Origin: Oenanthe sinensis
Taxonomy: Eukaryota; Streptophyta; Magnoliopsida; Apiales; Apiaceae
Assembly: GCA_028671895.1 (NCBI GenBank)
Contig: CM053799.1
Span: 51,275,455 to 51,339,454 of the forward strand
Length of the DNA: 64,000 nt
Reading direction: 5' to 3'
This document shows, piece after piece, positions 20,292 to 32,566 of this stretch. Positions within the stretch are counted from its first letter, which is position 1. Each line of letters starts with the position of its first letter. The translations under genes and the position numbers were made by a program. Below the pieces are notes generated by a model. That model saw only the letters and a program-made list of their open reading frames with translations. It did not search any database and was not told the origin of the DNA.

Positions 20292-23164
20292 ATGTGTAAG
20301 TTCACCTGGTATTACACAATCATGGTACTTCTCATCTTCTTGCAACACCAAATAGTTTCTTCATCTATGCATTTGAGTCCTTCCATGCAAAAAATTGCAT
20401 TGTTCCAGTTTAAGCTGAGCTTGGCAATCAGCACTCCTCATAATTGCTCTTATGTTTCTCCAAACTATGATTATTACGAAATTCCTTCACACCCAAAGAC
20501 ATTGAATTGGAGCACAAGTTCCAATCACTGCACATGGGAGGGAGTCAGCTGTGAACACAAGACGGGAAACGTAATAGGACTTGATCTAAGTTGCAGCCAG
20601 CTGGAAGGAGCCATACTTCCAAATAGCACCCTCTTCCAACTCTCTCATCTCCACTTCCTCAACCTTTCTCAGAACGACTTTTCCCTCTCCAATGAGTTCC
20701 CTCAGGAATTTGGTTTCTTTGCAAGAGGTTTGACACATCTCAACCTCTCTCGTACTTACTTTTCCGGAAGAGTCCCCTCAGGAATATCTCATTTGTATAA
20801 ACTGGTCTCACTTGATCTAAGTTACAACTATGAGGCTGAACTTGAAGAAGAAGTGTTTAAATCAGTAATGCAGAATATGAGTCAACTCAGAGTGCTTAAT
20901 CTTGAATGGGTTACAACCCATGAATTTATCTACTTCCCTAAGAGTTCTTAACCTTGGGAATACTAGTTTATATGGAGTAGTACCCCAAGAGGTTTTCCAC
21001 CTCCCCAACTTGGAAGTACTAGTTCTATCTCCTGCTAGCTAGTAGAAGTAACCTGAGAGCTAGATTACCCAAAGTTAAGTGGGGAAGTAGTGCTACTCTA
21101 CGATTCCTTGATCTATCTTACATACCCGTAGATGGAGGTATACCTGATTCAATAGGTTTTCTGGAGTCGTTGTCCACTTTGGAACTCTTATGTTGTAATT
21201 TGTCTGGGCCCATACCAACATCCATAAGGAACTAATTGGGTCAGCTTACTTACTTGGGCTTCCCTTATAATAATCTCAATGGCCCAATTCCAATAGATTT
21301 AGTAAACCTTACTAAGCTAAAATATCTTGACCTTTTCAGTAACGATTTTAGTGGTCCGTTTCCTTCTTGGATTTCGCAGTTTAGAGAACTCGATATCTTA
21401 TTTTTGAGTAATAATTCAATAACAGGACCTCTATCTCCTTCGTTGTTTCACCATCCATCATTGCAATTCTTAAATTTAAGTTCTAATGGATTCACAGGTC
21501 AGTTACCTGAATTTGACTCCTCCAAATCACGGCTGCAAGCATTTGATTGTAGAAACAATTTACTCTCTGGACCCATTCCACAATCATTTTCTCAACTTAT
21601 CAACCTCACTGTCCTAGATTTGTCATCAAACAATTTCAGTGGTGTTTTAGATATTCAAATGTTTTCAAGCCTTGAATACCTCAGTTCTCTTGATCTTTCT
21701 CATAATAGTCTCTCGGTGAAATGTATGGCCACACTCCCTTCTACGCTTGACCATTTGGGCTTGTCATCATGCAACATGAAAGAGTTCCCGCACTTTTCAA
21801 GAGATGCACAGACTCAATTGGATTATGTAGACCTATCAAACAATCAAATTGAAGGGGAGATTCCTCATTGGATTGGGTTAGTGGGTTGGTCATCATTCTC
21901 TAATCTGAATCTTTCTCACAACAGATTAACAGGTGATCTTGAGAAACTACCTTGGAATAATATTAGGTATCTCGATCTTCAGTCGAATATGTTAAATGGA
22001 TCGTTGCCCAATTTGATCTGTAATTCTAGTTTTATTGAGATTCTAAATTTGTCTAACAACAAGTTGAGCGGTGTACTCCCGGTATGCCTAAAAAAATTGA
22101 CGAGTCTTTCTGTGTTTGATCTGCGGATGAATAATATTGAGGGGAACCTTCCATCAACCTTGTCAAATTTTCGTAATTTGCAAAGTTTAAATTTGTATGG
22201 AAACAAATTAGAGGGAAGAATTCCTTCTTCTTTTGCTGAGTTTACATACTTAGAAACGCTTGATCTTGGAAGAAATCAAATAAATGATACATTTCCGTAC
22301 TGTTTGGAAGCTCTTCCAAATCTCCAAGTTCTTGCTCTGAAATCGAATCAGTTTCATGGTGTTATAAACAAGAGTTCTACTGTTGAACACCCGTTTCCTA
22401 GATTGAGAATCATGGATCTGTCGGACAATGAGTTTTTAGGTTCACTGCCAGCAATATATTTTAAAAACTTCAAGGCTATGATGAATGGTGAAGTGAATAA
22501 AATAAAGCGTAGTTATATGGGGAATACCTATTACAGTGATTCCACGACTCTGGTAATTAAAGGCACAGAGGTTGTGTTACAAAGAATTTTAACTGTTTTC
22601 ACAACCGTTGATGTATCAAATAATAATTTTGAAGGAGAGATTGTTGAAAGCATTGGAGATCTAGTGTCACTTAGATATCTCAATTTTTCCTACAATCAAC
22701 TAACAGGCCACATACCATCCTCGATTGGAAAATTGTCGATGCTGGAGTCATTAGACCTCTCATTCAACCGGTTTGAAGGAGAAATTCCTCATCAGCTCGC
22801 TAGTATAAATTCACTTGCACGTCTAAATCTGTCTTGCAACCATCTTACTGGTCGTATTCCACAAGGACCGCAATTCAACACGTTTGGTAATGATAGCTAT
22901 GCCGATAACTTGGCACTGTGTGGATATCCCTTGTCGAAAGGGTGTGAGCCTGATTTAGAGAATCAAAAGGAAGGTGAAGACGATGATTACTTCTTTAGCG
23001 GTTTTACTTGGAATGCTGTGGTTATTGGATATGGTTGTGGAGTGGTTCCTGCATTTGTTATCGGATACTTGATGTTGCTGGCAGGAAAACCAAAATGGTT
23101 TGTTGGAATTATTGCCAGGGAATTGGGTCTCAAGATCAGGAGGATGGAGATCAAATTGCGATAA
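20292..23164 (+). pseudogene. Leucine-rich-repeat receptor-like protein (Cf/Ve-type RLP), disrupted
   Basis: The ATG at 20292 opens a signal peptide (hydrophobic IMVLLIFLQHQIVSS), then an LRRNT domain with the CTWEGVSC signature. Many LRRs of the LxxLxxLxLSxNxLxGxIP type follow, with a non-LRR island near the NTYYSDSTTLVIKGTEVVLQ segment (about 22525-22585). It ends with an acidic stretch, one transmembrane helix (VVIGYGCGVVPAFVIGYLML) and a short basic tail. There is no kinase. This is the layout of plant RLPs, which act at the plasma membrane in immunity or development. The total, about 957 codons, is normal for the family, but three lesions break it: a frameshift near 20905-20920, a second stop and shift at about 21040, and an in-frame TAA at 21233. 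It is intronless like most RLPs. A product is unlikely unless a truncated form is made. Confidence 0.85.
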
Positions 23165-23525
23165 AGATTTGTGGTAATTTGTATATCATGTTAACTGTCA
23201 TCCCAATTCTTAAGTAGTCAATAATTGTGAAATAATATTCCCATATGTTTCTTCTCTGATCTATTTATGTTAGCCCTTGGGTAATAACAACTTTCTGCAG
23301 CTCTACATTGTTGTTTTTTTGCGGGCTACACAAAGCAGTGCTTCTATTATTGACCATAGCAGTTGTGGGAGTGTTTGCGTAGTCGCAGTAAAATTTTAAG
23401 TTCCAAGAGTGAACCAACTTGGTTTATTATGCTTTTACAAAATGTATTTTTCTGATAATAAAATGTCTACCTGGCATAGTCACATATTAGGACATCTAAG
23501 ATAGTGAGAACTGCTACAGTGCTAT
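23165..23525. other. 3' flank of RLP pseudogene
   Basis: No gene seen. It is likely the 3' untranslated region and spacer between the RLP and its decayed duplicate. Confidence 0.4.
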
Positions 23526-23890
23526 CTTCTTCAAGTCATGATGAATGGTGACTGTGAATAAAGTAAAGTTTTGTTATATGGAGCATACTAGGTATCACAG
23601 TGACTCCACAGTTCTAGTGATTAAAGGAAGAGATATTGATTTATGGAGATTGTTAAGTCCGTCAGAAATCTAGTCACTCAGATATCTCAGTTTTTCCGGA
23701 AATAATCTCACAGGCCACATAGCATCCTTTATTGGGAAATTTTCAAAGTTAGAGTAACTAGATCTCTCGTTCAACAGCTTACCAGTATAAATATTCATTT
23801 GCATGTCTAATTCGGTCTTGCAACCAACTTAACGGTCATATTCGAGAAGGGTGCAATTCAGTACATTTGAAAAACATAGCTATGTTGGAC
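23526..23890 (+). pseudogene. Decayed duplicate of the RLP 3' region
   Basis: Nucleotides follow 22470-22910 of the RLP closely: AAGTCATGATGAATGGTGA, then GTGATTAAAGG, CTCACAGGCCACATA, CTCGTTCAACAG and CTTGCAACCAACTTAACGG. There are deletions and stops throughout, and the transmembrane part is lost. This confirms that the locus was once a tandem RLP cluster. Confidence 0.75.
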
Positions 23891-24639
23891 GTTTTACATT
23901 TTACAATAAATGGCTCAGTCTCAGGCTCTGGCTCAGGGTCTTCATTTCTTAAACATGTTTGCTGATACATTATATTGTACAGTTTACGATATTATAGAGT
24001 TTTTTATATTCGCTACAAAACGGCTTTATGGTTTATTTTGTTTTAATCGCTATCATGGACTAAAGAAAATCTAAAACTGGCTCACATTTGGCAGTGATGC
24101 CACGAATTGTGGGAAAAAATTCCAACTGTTTCCTGATATTTTTTATTCTCTCTTTTGTTGAGACTTGTTTGCTGAATTACACAATATATCATGCATATGT
24201 TTTTCTACAAACCTCTTCTGTGATGTTAACAACTCTCGTATCAGGAACTGGAGTTGTAGGATCTCCAATACTGACAAGAAATATGTGCATATATTGGCAA
24301 CGAAGAGGCAGGACTCTTGCTTCATTTCTTAAAGGGTTAATCTAAATATCAAAATACTCAGCACATACACATTTTTACATTCACAAAATTCGAACTCTCT
24401 ACTTCTAGGTTATCGAATAGTTCGATGAGGATCTAAGCTTTTCGCTTATTTTGCAGTGGAAACGGCCTCATGATTAATGTAAAGTGATCAAAGGATTATA
24501 ACTTAGTTAATTAAAGGGTAAGGGTAATTTAGAGAATACCTACATTCACATGTTTGGCCTACAAAAGATATAATAAATCTCTCATCACTTGTCTTCCATC
24601 CTCAGCAAACACTCTCTTTTTGTCTTCTCCTTGTCATCT
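23891..24639. other. Unassigned interval between RLP and acyltransferase remnants
   Basis: No gene recognised. AATTCCAACTGTTTCCTGAT with its following 40 bp (24117-24172) recurs at 24645-24698, so part of this stretch is duplicated. The 85-codon frame at 24088-24345 is not a known protein. Confidence 0.35.
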
Positions 24640-24819
24640 TTCTAAATTCCAACTGTTTCCTGATATTTTCTATTTACTCTTTTGTTGAGACTTGTTTTTG
24701 GAACCGTGATATATATACAAATGCACACAGTGACACAGAGATACACAAACATACTGATTCACCACAACCAGCTTCTCAGAAATTTCTATTAGAGTACTGA
24801 CTTTTATGCTTTTGAGCAG

Positions 24820-24945
24820 TCATTTACAGGTGGCAGCAATCTGTTCCTCCGAAAATGGCTACGGCTAAGAATATATCTGTGTTCATGAACTTTTTGTATA
24901 CACTTGTGGTTCTCAACTGCTCGTGCGTTGGTTTCATGGTAAGTA
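24820..24945 (+). pseudogene. Duplicated exon of an MBOAT lysophospholipid acyltransferase (partial copy)
   Basis: The translation is WQQSVPPKMATAKNISVFMN, then FLYTLVVLNCSCVGFM, the second-to-last membrane segment of plant LPLAT1/2. It is nearly identical to 26690-26810 including the introns on both sides, yet it lies upstream of the exons that should precede it. It is therefore the tail of a separate, truncated tandem copy. Confidence 0.7.
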
Positions 24946-25253
24946 TTTCATATATTGTGTCAATAATTTAAAGGAATTATATTTCATTCTGAATTATTTT
25001 TCTCATCCTCGTCCATTTGATCAAAATGTCTGGAAAATATGCTGTAAAGACTAGAAATTGTTAAATATATGCATATCTTTTTTATATATATGCATATCTT
25101 TTTTATATTTTATGATAGTCAGAATTAATTATGTTTCACTTCTGCACAGGTGAGTCCGTATCCTAGACGTCCTTTTAGTGATGGTGAGAGTTGATCAAGT
25201 ATATTGACAAGGAAATATAATGCTCCGTGTTTGATAGTGGCACATGTTTGTAG

Positions 25254-27450
25254 GTGCCTTAATGGTGCTCACGCTAAAAGTTATATCTTGTGCAATTAAT
25301 TATAATGATGGATTACTGAAGGAGGAAGATTTGCGTGAGGCATAAAAGAAAAACCGTTTGCTTAGGTTGCCTTCTTTAATTGAGTATTTTGGATACAGTC
25401 GCTGTTGTGGTAGTCACTTTGCCGGTCCAGTTTTTGTGATCAAAGATTATCTGGAATGGACTGAAAGAAAAGGGGTATGTTTCTTTGTATTGTTTTCTTC
25501 TGGTTTAAAATTTTGTGGATAGAAGATATTGTATTCCATATATGTTTTCATAACCCTGTTTCCTTTATTTCTCTTCACAATTAGATTTGGCGCCTTCAGA
25601 TAAGGGGCGATCCCCATCTCCATACTAGCCAGCACTCAAAGCAATTCTCCAAGCTGATATATGCATGGGTTTGTACTTATACCTTGTACCCCAGTTCCCG
25701 CTGACTCGTTGTACTGAACCTGTATATCAAGAATGGGGTTTCTGGAAACGGATGGATTACCAATACATGGCTGGCTTTACTGCATGTTGGAAGAATTACT
25801 TCATATGGTCAATATCTGAATCTTCTATCTTTATTTCTGGTCTGGGTTTCAGTGGATGGAAAAATACTTCACCACCCAAAGCACAATGGAACATACAAGT
25901 CAGTACCTGGTTACGTCATTGTAAGTTCCACCTCTTTTTGAATATGCATACTTATTTTCCTGTTGCTTATTTGTCACCATTGTTTTCAGAGCCTGCAAAA
26001 GCAGTCTGCGAACTGCCGGGTAATTTGTTTTTTATGCCAGAGGATTACATTCAAGCATGATGAAACTTAATTTTTTTAGTAATATATGTGTGGTTTAATT
26101 TTTTTTATTTTCCCCCAGATGTTTATGACAGACTCGTTCAGAAGGGAAAGAAACCTGGTTTCTTTCAGTTGCTGGCTACACAGACTGTCATGCTGTATGG
26201 CATGTAAGTTGTGCCTACCACAAATCTCTACTCTGAAATGATAATAACCAAGAATTGATGGGGACTGTATTTTATAATGATAGTCTTGGCTGTTGAATTT
26301 TTGTGTAAACTTTATTCCCTGGCTTGCCAATTGCCATAGGATATATAGATTGAGAGCATGGTGCTTCCTAAAAATCATCACCACTATTTAGATCATTCGA
26401 AATGTGTCCGTATAGCCTGAATGAAGGCTCTTCTTCCTCTTTAGAAAAAGCATGTGTTCATCCACTTGCTTTATTGTCAAAATTTACTTAATTAATCTGA
26501 CTGATTGAGTTGTTCTTTTCCATGTAACAGGGTCTCTATCCTGGGTACATTATATTCTTCGTTCAGTCAGCTTTGATGATTGCTGGTTCAAGAGGTAGCA
26601 AGCAGCGTATATAGTCTGTACTATGATCAGAAAATTAGGCATTTTTCTATTAGAGTACTGACTTTTATGCTTTCGAGCAGTCATTTACAGGTGGCAGCAA
26701 TCTGTTCCTCCAAAAATGGCTACGGCTAAGAATATATTTGTATTCATGAACTTTTTGTATACACTTATGGTTCTCAACTGCTCGTGCGTTGGTTTCATGG
26801 CAAGTCTTTCATATATTATGCCAATATATGAGACAGAAAAAAAAACTTGATTGCAGAAAAGACCAACTAATTGAATAAGAAGATTAATACTTGTTTGGAT
26901 CATTTGTATTGCAACCATTGTTCCATAACATTGGTCATTCTTGGTAAGATTATCAAGCCGGCACGACCTGTTAGAGCAAAAGCTCGAAAAGAAGAGTGAG
27001 GTAGAATTACAATTTTGGATCCTGAAGTCGTCGGATTGAGATTCACAAATCAATAGCACTCTTTGTTTTTGCTAACTAATCAGTAGCGCTCTTCTCCAAG
27101 CCATATTGCCTCGTGTTGCTATACTGTAAAAACATTTATGGCTAAAATTCTTTGGCCTGCCCATGTTGGGGTACTGGCCTCGTAAGCACGGTCTCATTTA
27201 AGCGAAATGGCCTATAGTCAAACTTCTAGAGTTGTATACTTATTTAGATTAAACGAGGAACCTAAAGGAATTATATTTCGTTCTGAATTATTTGTCTCAT
27301 CCTCATCTACTTGATCAAAATGTTTGGAGAATATGCTGTAAACACCAGAAATTGTAACTATTAATTTAATATAGGGTAGATTTATTAAGACAATGACAAT
27401 GCAGAGGCTACGAAGCCATCCAGAGGAGAAAGAAAAGGTGGATCCTTTCT
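25254..27450 (+). pseudogene. MBOAT lysophospholipid acyltransferase (LPLAT1/2-like), disrupted
   Basis: Exon blocks: 25254-25474 (LTLKVISCAINYNDGLLKEE, IEYFGYSRCCGSHFAGPVF, DYLEWTERKG), 25585-25920 (MGLYLYLVPQFPLTRCTEPV, YQYMAGFTACWKNYFIWSIS, WNIQVSTWLRH), 26119-26203 (DRLVQKGKKPGFFQLLATQT), 26531-26600 (GLYPGYIIFFVQSALMIAGS), 26690-26810 (WQQSVPPKMATAKN) and a basic tail near 27405 (KPSRGERK). These match the membrane-bound O-acyltransferases that reacylate lysophospholipids in the ER (Lands cycle). Lesions: an in-frame TAA in LREA*KKN (25343), a frameshift and stop in the block at 25585, deletion of part of the loop between KAQ and WNIQ, and loss of one base in the stretch carrying the conserved active-site His (VSAVWHG in relatives, broken at about 26190). 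The first exons are absent. Function is very unlikely. Confidence 0.8.
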
Positions 27451-28340
27451 CTCTGTTTTGGTATATTGATTAGAAGTCTATTTATTTGTATCCCAAGAGA
27501 AAGGGCATGTATATTGAAGACTAGCACGTTGTGTATTTGCATGATTTGTCGGCATATGAGGTTCTATAATCAATGTACATTTACATTCCTGTGCTGCATT
27601 AAGGTCGACATAACCAAAGATTAAAGAAGAGTGAGCTGGAGATGTAGGAACCTTAGAGCTCCATTCTGTGCTTGTTAGTCCAATATCATGTCTTGATTGA
27701 GGCAGCTGGAATGCTGACTTTTATTGCCGCCCCTGTTGAAGAAGAAATGCTAGTTAGTGGTATGCTCTCTGGACCACAACTCTCTAGCAAGTTTCTACCG
27801 TGGAGAAAATAAAGTATCTAAAGAAACAATTTTTTAACAATTTTCGTATATTTTTATCTAAAGTTAGGAGTTTTTTTAGGTTTAGAAAGTTATAAATTTT
27901 AATAGATTATAGTTCAAAGTTGGAGTGTCACATCTAAAATAGTAGTAGGGGTAAGCCATGCGTAAATTTGATCACAAGAAGAAAATATATATCGCGATTT
28001 TGAAAAATTTATATACCTCCGCTCTTCCAATCAGTCATCTCACTTATAGGAGGAAAAGGACGAATTTTCCCTGCTAAGCCTTGTTCTTCTTTTGCATAAT
28101 GATACCCACAATTATTGTTAGTGTGTGATTAGTTTCCTTGCAACACGCCAACACGCCAACACTCAAGGTATGAAGTTGATGAATAATATGCAGTCTTTTG
28201 GATGTTATGCAACTCAAAGATAAGGTCTCCATTGTTAAACATGTACGTTCTTCCCCATGGCATGCCACACTACTACAAAGATAATGGTCCCTTCTTATGA
28301 TTGCAAATGAATTATCTTCCACTCTGTACTGATAACACAT
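27451..28340. other. Unassigned interval left of the nested retrotransposons
   Basis: No gene recognised; low-complexity AT-rich patches. The minus-strand frame at 28074-28523 runs into the LTR at 28347 and is not a gene. Confidence 0.4.
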
Positions 28341-28346
28341 CCCTTC

Positions 28347-30296
28347 TGTTAGGTCCCGAAGTATCGTAAAATGGGGGTTGATTACGATACTCACTAAATT
28401 AAAAAATTCTTTCAAATCTTTTGCGGATAAATAATTTAGAGTTCGGTTAGTGGGTTCGAATTCATGAGGTGAATAGTGTTTAGGAGGCTGACTTACTAAT
28501 TTTCTGTATTTATGAATAAACAATAAAGTTCTAGAAAATTAGCAAATAATTAAATGAGACAGGTTTCGGGGAATATAACTTTCGTATATAATCCCTGAGG
28601 TTGCTACACCTAGTTAAAAATATAACTGGCTTCTAAAGAACAGATTAGTTCTTTGCTTCTATAAAGATATATGACTGATTCCTATTACAATGTATAGATC
28701 TGTGAATGAACAAAAAGGAAGTCAATCTAACAGAGAGTGTTTTATAATAGCCCTATATTTTTACAACATAATGAACCGGCTAGATTATAAAACTCCGGTG
28801 AAGAAGGTATGTGTATAGCTTTGTATCTCTTCTTCTCCGGCTTCTGTCTCTCTCTATATCTCTTTGTTTCTGTGTGTATATTTTCACACACACACCAAAT
28901 GAATTAGATTCATTTGTTTATATAGTGTAGGCTTTTCAATAATTGAACTGCTGTTGTGAGTGTCAAATTCTTTTCCCCTGTATGTTGTCTTGAATTGACT
29001 TTGAAAAACCCATGGATATTTTCTAGGTGTCGAATATTGTTTTCATGTATTGAACACTTAGAAAATATTCCATGTGTCGAATTCCTTAGTCACATGTAAT
29101 TGCCTTAGTCACAAATAGGTGGGTGTCGTATTCTAGGTTCATGTGCAGCTAGGTGTCGATTTTCCCTTCAATGCACTTGCCTTAGAATATAAATTCTATG
29201 TGTCAAATTCTACTCCATGTATAATCTAGGTGTCGAATTCTTCACCATGTATAATCCTTAGGAGTTTAAATTCTATGTGTCGAATACCTCTCACATGAAC
29301 ATGCCTTAGAATATAAAAGTTAGGTGTCGATGTTGAATTTGACTTTGCATAGTATATGCCTTAGAATTATAAGCAGTATATTCAAGTGTCGACACTTTGG
29401 TGGTTAAATGGTCAAACTACCATTTAGTCACCAAAGTTTGGCACTTCTTCATTTTGGTTACTTACGGTTTGGTCACTTGCGGTTTGGCTGTTGAGCTGTT
29501 CGGCTGTTTGACTATTGAGTTATTCAGCTATTTTTCTTTGTACCCTTGAACCTTTACAAGCGCTTCAATCCTCGATCATTTTCTTCCATTTCCTTCACTC
29601 CACACACTTAGTCAATGCTCTACTTCTTAGATGTAATTACCATTATCTTTCGTGTTGACGTTTAGTGCACTGGTCTGGTTCACAAACTACTAACACCGAT
29701 CCTGATCTTCACATCTCATTTAATTCAAATGACAAGAGTATTGCAGTTCTTTATTTCTTTGAACACTGACTATCAATAAACACTGTACTTTCACTAGAAT
29801 CTTTTCAGGTACTTAGACAACGTCTTCATTACTACTACAATCTTGAATACTTCATTATCTATTCTTCACTAACATTTGAACATATAAATGAACTTCCTTC
29901 AGTGAGTATAACTTCAAGACTGCAGCTGTCTTCTTTATCCTTTGTCTTTACCCTATCTTCAATTCTTCTAAATTCCTATGCTTCGAACACTATCTATCTT
30001 CAATCAATGCTTTTACACTGAAATCTTCTAGTGGCACTTCTATACTGAATCTTCAACACTTCTGAAATCCTAAAAGTCTTTAACCATTGTTCTTCACTGA
30101 GGCATGAACATATTAATGAACTTTTCTCAGGGACCTGTAATAGATTTCAAAACTTCTTCTAATGTCTTGATTCACTGTATTTGCCTTGTCTTCATTTCTT
30201 CCTGATTTTTGTGTTGACGTAGTATTATTTACATGTCCTGTTCTAGTGTTGAGTTATCACGATTACTATTCATACAGCTTCATAGTCTCACCAACA
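28347..30296 (-). repeat. 3' LTR of the outer element
   Basis: 1950 bp, matching 43017-44965 over its full length with scattered substitutions. On the plus strand the GTGTCGA word recurs about ten times between 29020 and 29395. Confidence 0.9.
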
Positions 30297-32566
30297 ATCT
30301 CCCCCTATTTGATTGTTAAACTTAGCAAACAAATCTCATAGAGAGGATAACTCAACTAACAACTAGAAAAAGTAATCATCCGAGACTTCTAAATAATGCT
30401 ACTAGTTTTTCTGGATCAGATTCTGCATTTCCAGAATTCTTGAGTAACTGGAATAAAAGATGTTTGTTCCTCTAGCGCTGAACTGATATTCATGTAGTAT
30501 CATCTTCATTTCTATCTGTTTGAGCTCTCTCTGCTTCAAAATCCTTCATAGTTTGAACTTAAAGAACTTATCATGAACAGAGCTTCATAAGAATTAAAAT
30601 TCCTGGGAACGTCTTCAATAGAATATAGAACATAGCTCAAGTAATGTTCTCCCCTTAAGAATGTGATTCTTCTTCTTTTTCTTCTTCTCCCTTTAGATAA
30701 TCAATGGAAGTTTCAATTCTTTTCTGTACATCCCACTTGGATGAGGAATCCTCTACTGACAACTCCTTTCAAGTATAGGATACAGTTTCTTGATTCTCCC
30801 ATATTCTGTTATTTCCCCTAAGGATCAGAAGATAAGATTTTCTTTTTCTTCTTGTCTAAAATCTCCCCCTAAGGATATTAACTTCTCCCAAGGATACGAA
30901 GATAAGGCTTTATTAACTTCTCCTTTTTCTTCCTATAAATTCTCCCCCTTAGTTGAGGAATCCCCCAATGGCCCATCTTTTGAATGGTTTGTCTTCCAAA
31001 GAAGGTTATCGTTTATCATTGATCGGGAAAAATATAGTAACTTTTCTTTCAAAAGTAGCAAGTAGCAAGGGTAAGTGTTTGGTCTATGGTTTCCTCACTT
31101 CTACTACGTTCTGTTAGTGTTTACACTTAAGTGTCGAGCACTTTTAAGTGTTTCACTCTTTCTCTCCCTATCTCTCACTCAAGTGTATCTCTCCCTCACT
31201 TTCACTTAGGTGTTTCTCTCTCTTACTTTCACTCTGCATTTCAAATAAAGCCTTCTGTACCTGCAAGTGAAACCCGTCAATTCATATATTCTCATCACCT
31301 AATTCATCAGAATGAACTAAATCACTATCAAGTGGAGAATTTCCTCGTAAAGGTGTTCTTGATCTTTCATACATAAGCACTATCTCAACACCAGACTTTA
31401 TAGCGTTTGCTAAATCACTGTCTAGTGGAGCCTTACCTCTTTGAGATGGGTTATCCCAAGATATTAATATCTGTTAGGGAATCCTGCCTTGTTCTATCAA
31501 GGAGTTGCCTCACACCTTTTCCCTAAACGGGAGGTGGACATTCCTTTTCAGGATCTGGAAATGTTCCTTCCAGGAGGGGCGACGTAGTAGACAATGTAAT
31601 GAATGGCAATTTAGAGCCTACGTTTCCCTCGTAACTGGAATTTTGTATAAATACCCTACTTGACTCATCCAAAGAATTCTTGTCAAGCAGTTGCCTCTCA
31701 AGTCCAGATAAATCTGAACAAGAGATCTCTTCTTTTGCAGCTTCCAAAATATTAGTGGGATCCTATGGAGTAAACCTCTGAGGAAATTAGTACCACTATT
31801 TCTTCAACCTGTTCCAGAATTAACTTCATTGGATAATCTTCAGTCAATTTCAGTTGTCTTCAATACCCGGAAAAATCTTCAACTACAAACCCCTTCAGCA
31901 CCCTCGAATTAATATTTAAGAAAAATTTAGATTTACAGAATTTTTAATTTTCTTAGAAAATAAATTAATCAAAAATAAAAATATACAACAAATTAATTTT
32001 CAAGAATTTTGAATTTTCTTAAAAATTAAAATATCGAAATTTAATATTTAAGAAAAATTTTAGTTTTCAAGATTTTTAAATTTTCTGGAAAAATAAATAA
32101 ATTTAAAATAAAAATTAGAAATTAAAGGGTACAAAACTTGGGGGTACCAAACTGCATTTTGGTATTAGTGGCGCCTAGCTAGTTATTTTTGGGGCGCCTG
32201 TACAGTGGAGTCCCTGTACAGGCGCAACAAAGATATCAGGAACTTTAATGATTTTATATTTCTTTTTCGTGGCGCCAGCACAAGGTAATTGAGAGAGAGA
32301 GCGCAACATGGCTTGACAAAGGACTTGGACAAATTGAATACACATGCAGGTGCGTGTACTAACATTCACTGGTAATGGTAATGACAATCAATTCATGGCC
32401 GAGTGTTTTTTTTATTAATAAATTTAAATTTTAAACTTTATTAGATTTATAAAATAAACTAATTAAAATTTATTACATAAACTAATAAAAGTTTATAAAA
32501 TAAATTTAATATTAAGTTTATAAAATAAACTAATTAAAATTTATAATATAAACTAATAAAAGTTTA
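30297..32566 (-). other. Internal region of the outer element (3' part)
   Basis: Non-coding as far as I can see. It holds several pyrimidine tracts of the form TCTCCCCCT (about 30298, 30871, 30941), that is, repeated polypurine tracts on the element's own strand. A/T-rich short repeats (AAACTAATAAAAGTTTATAA type) run from 32430 to 32566. The longest minus-strand frame, at 31523-31747, has no known domain. Confidence 0.55.

Noticed and set aside
28960..29400. Possible CRISPR-like array (repeated GTGTCGA words)
   Set aside because: Plant nuclear LTR sequence; the words are short and unevenly spaced, with no constant repeat of CRISPR length.
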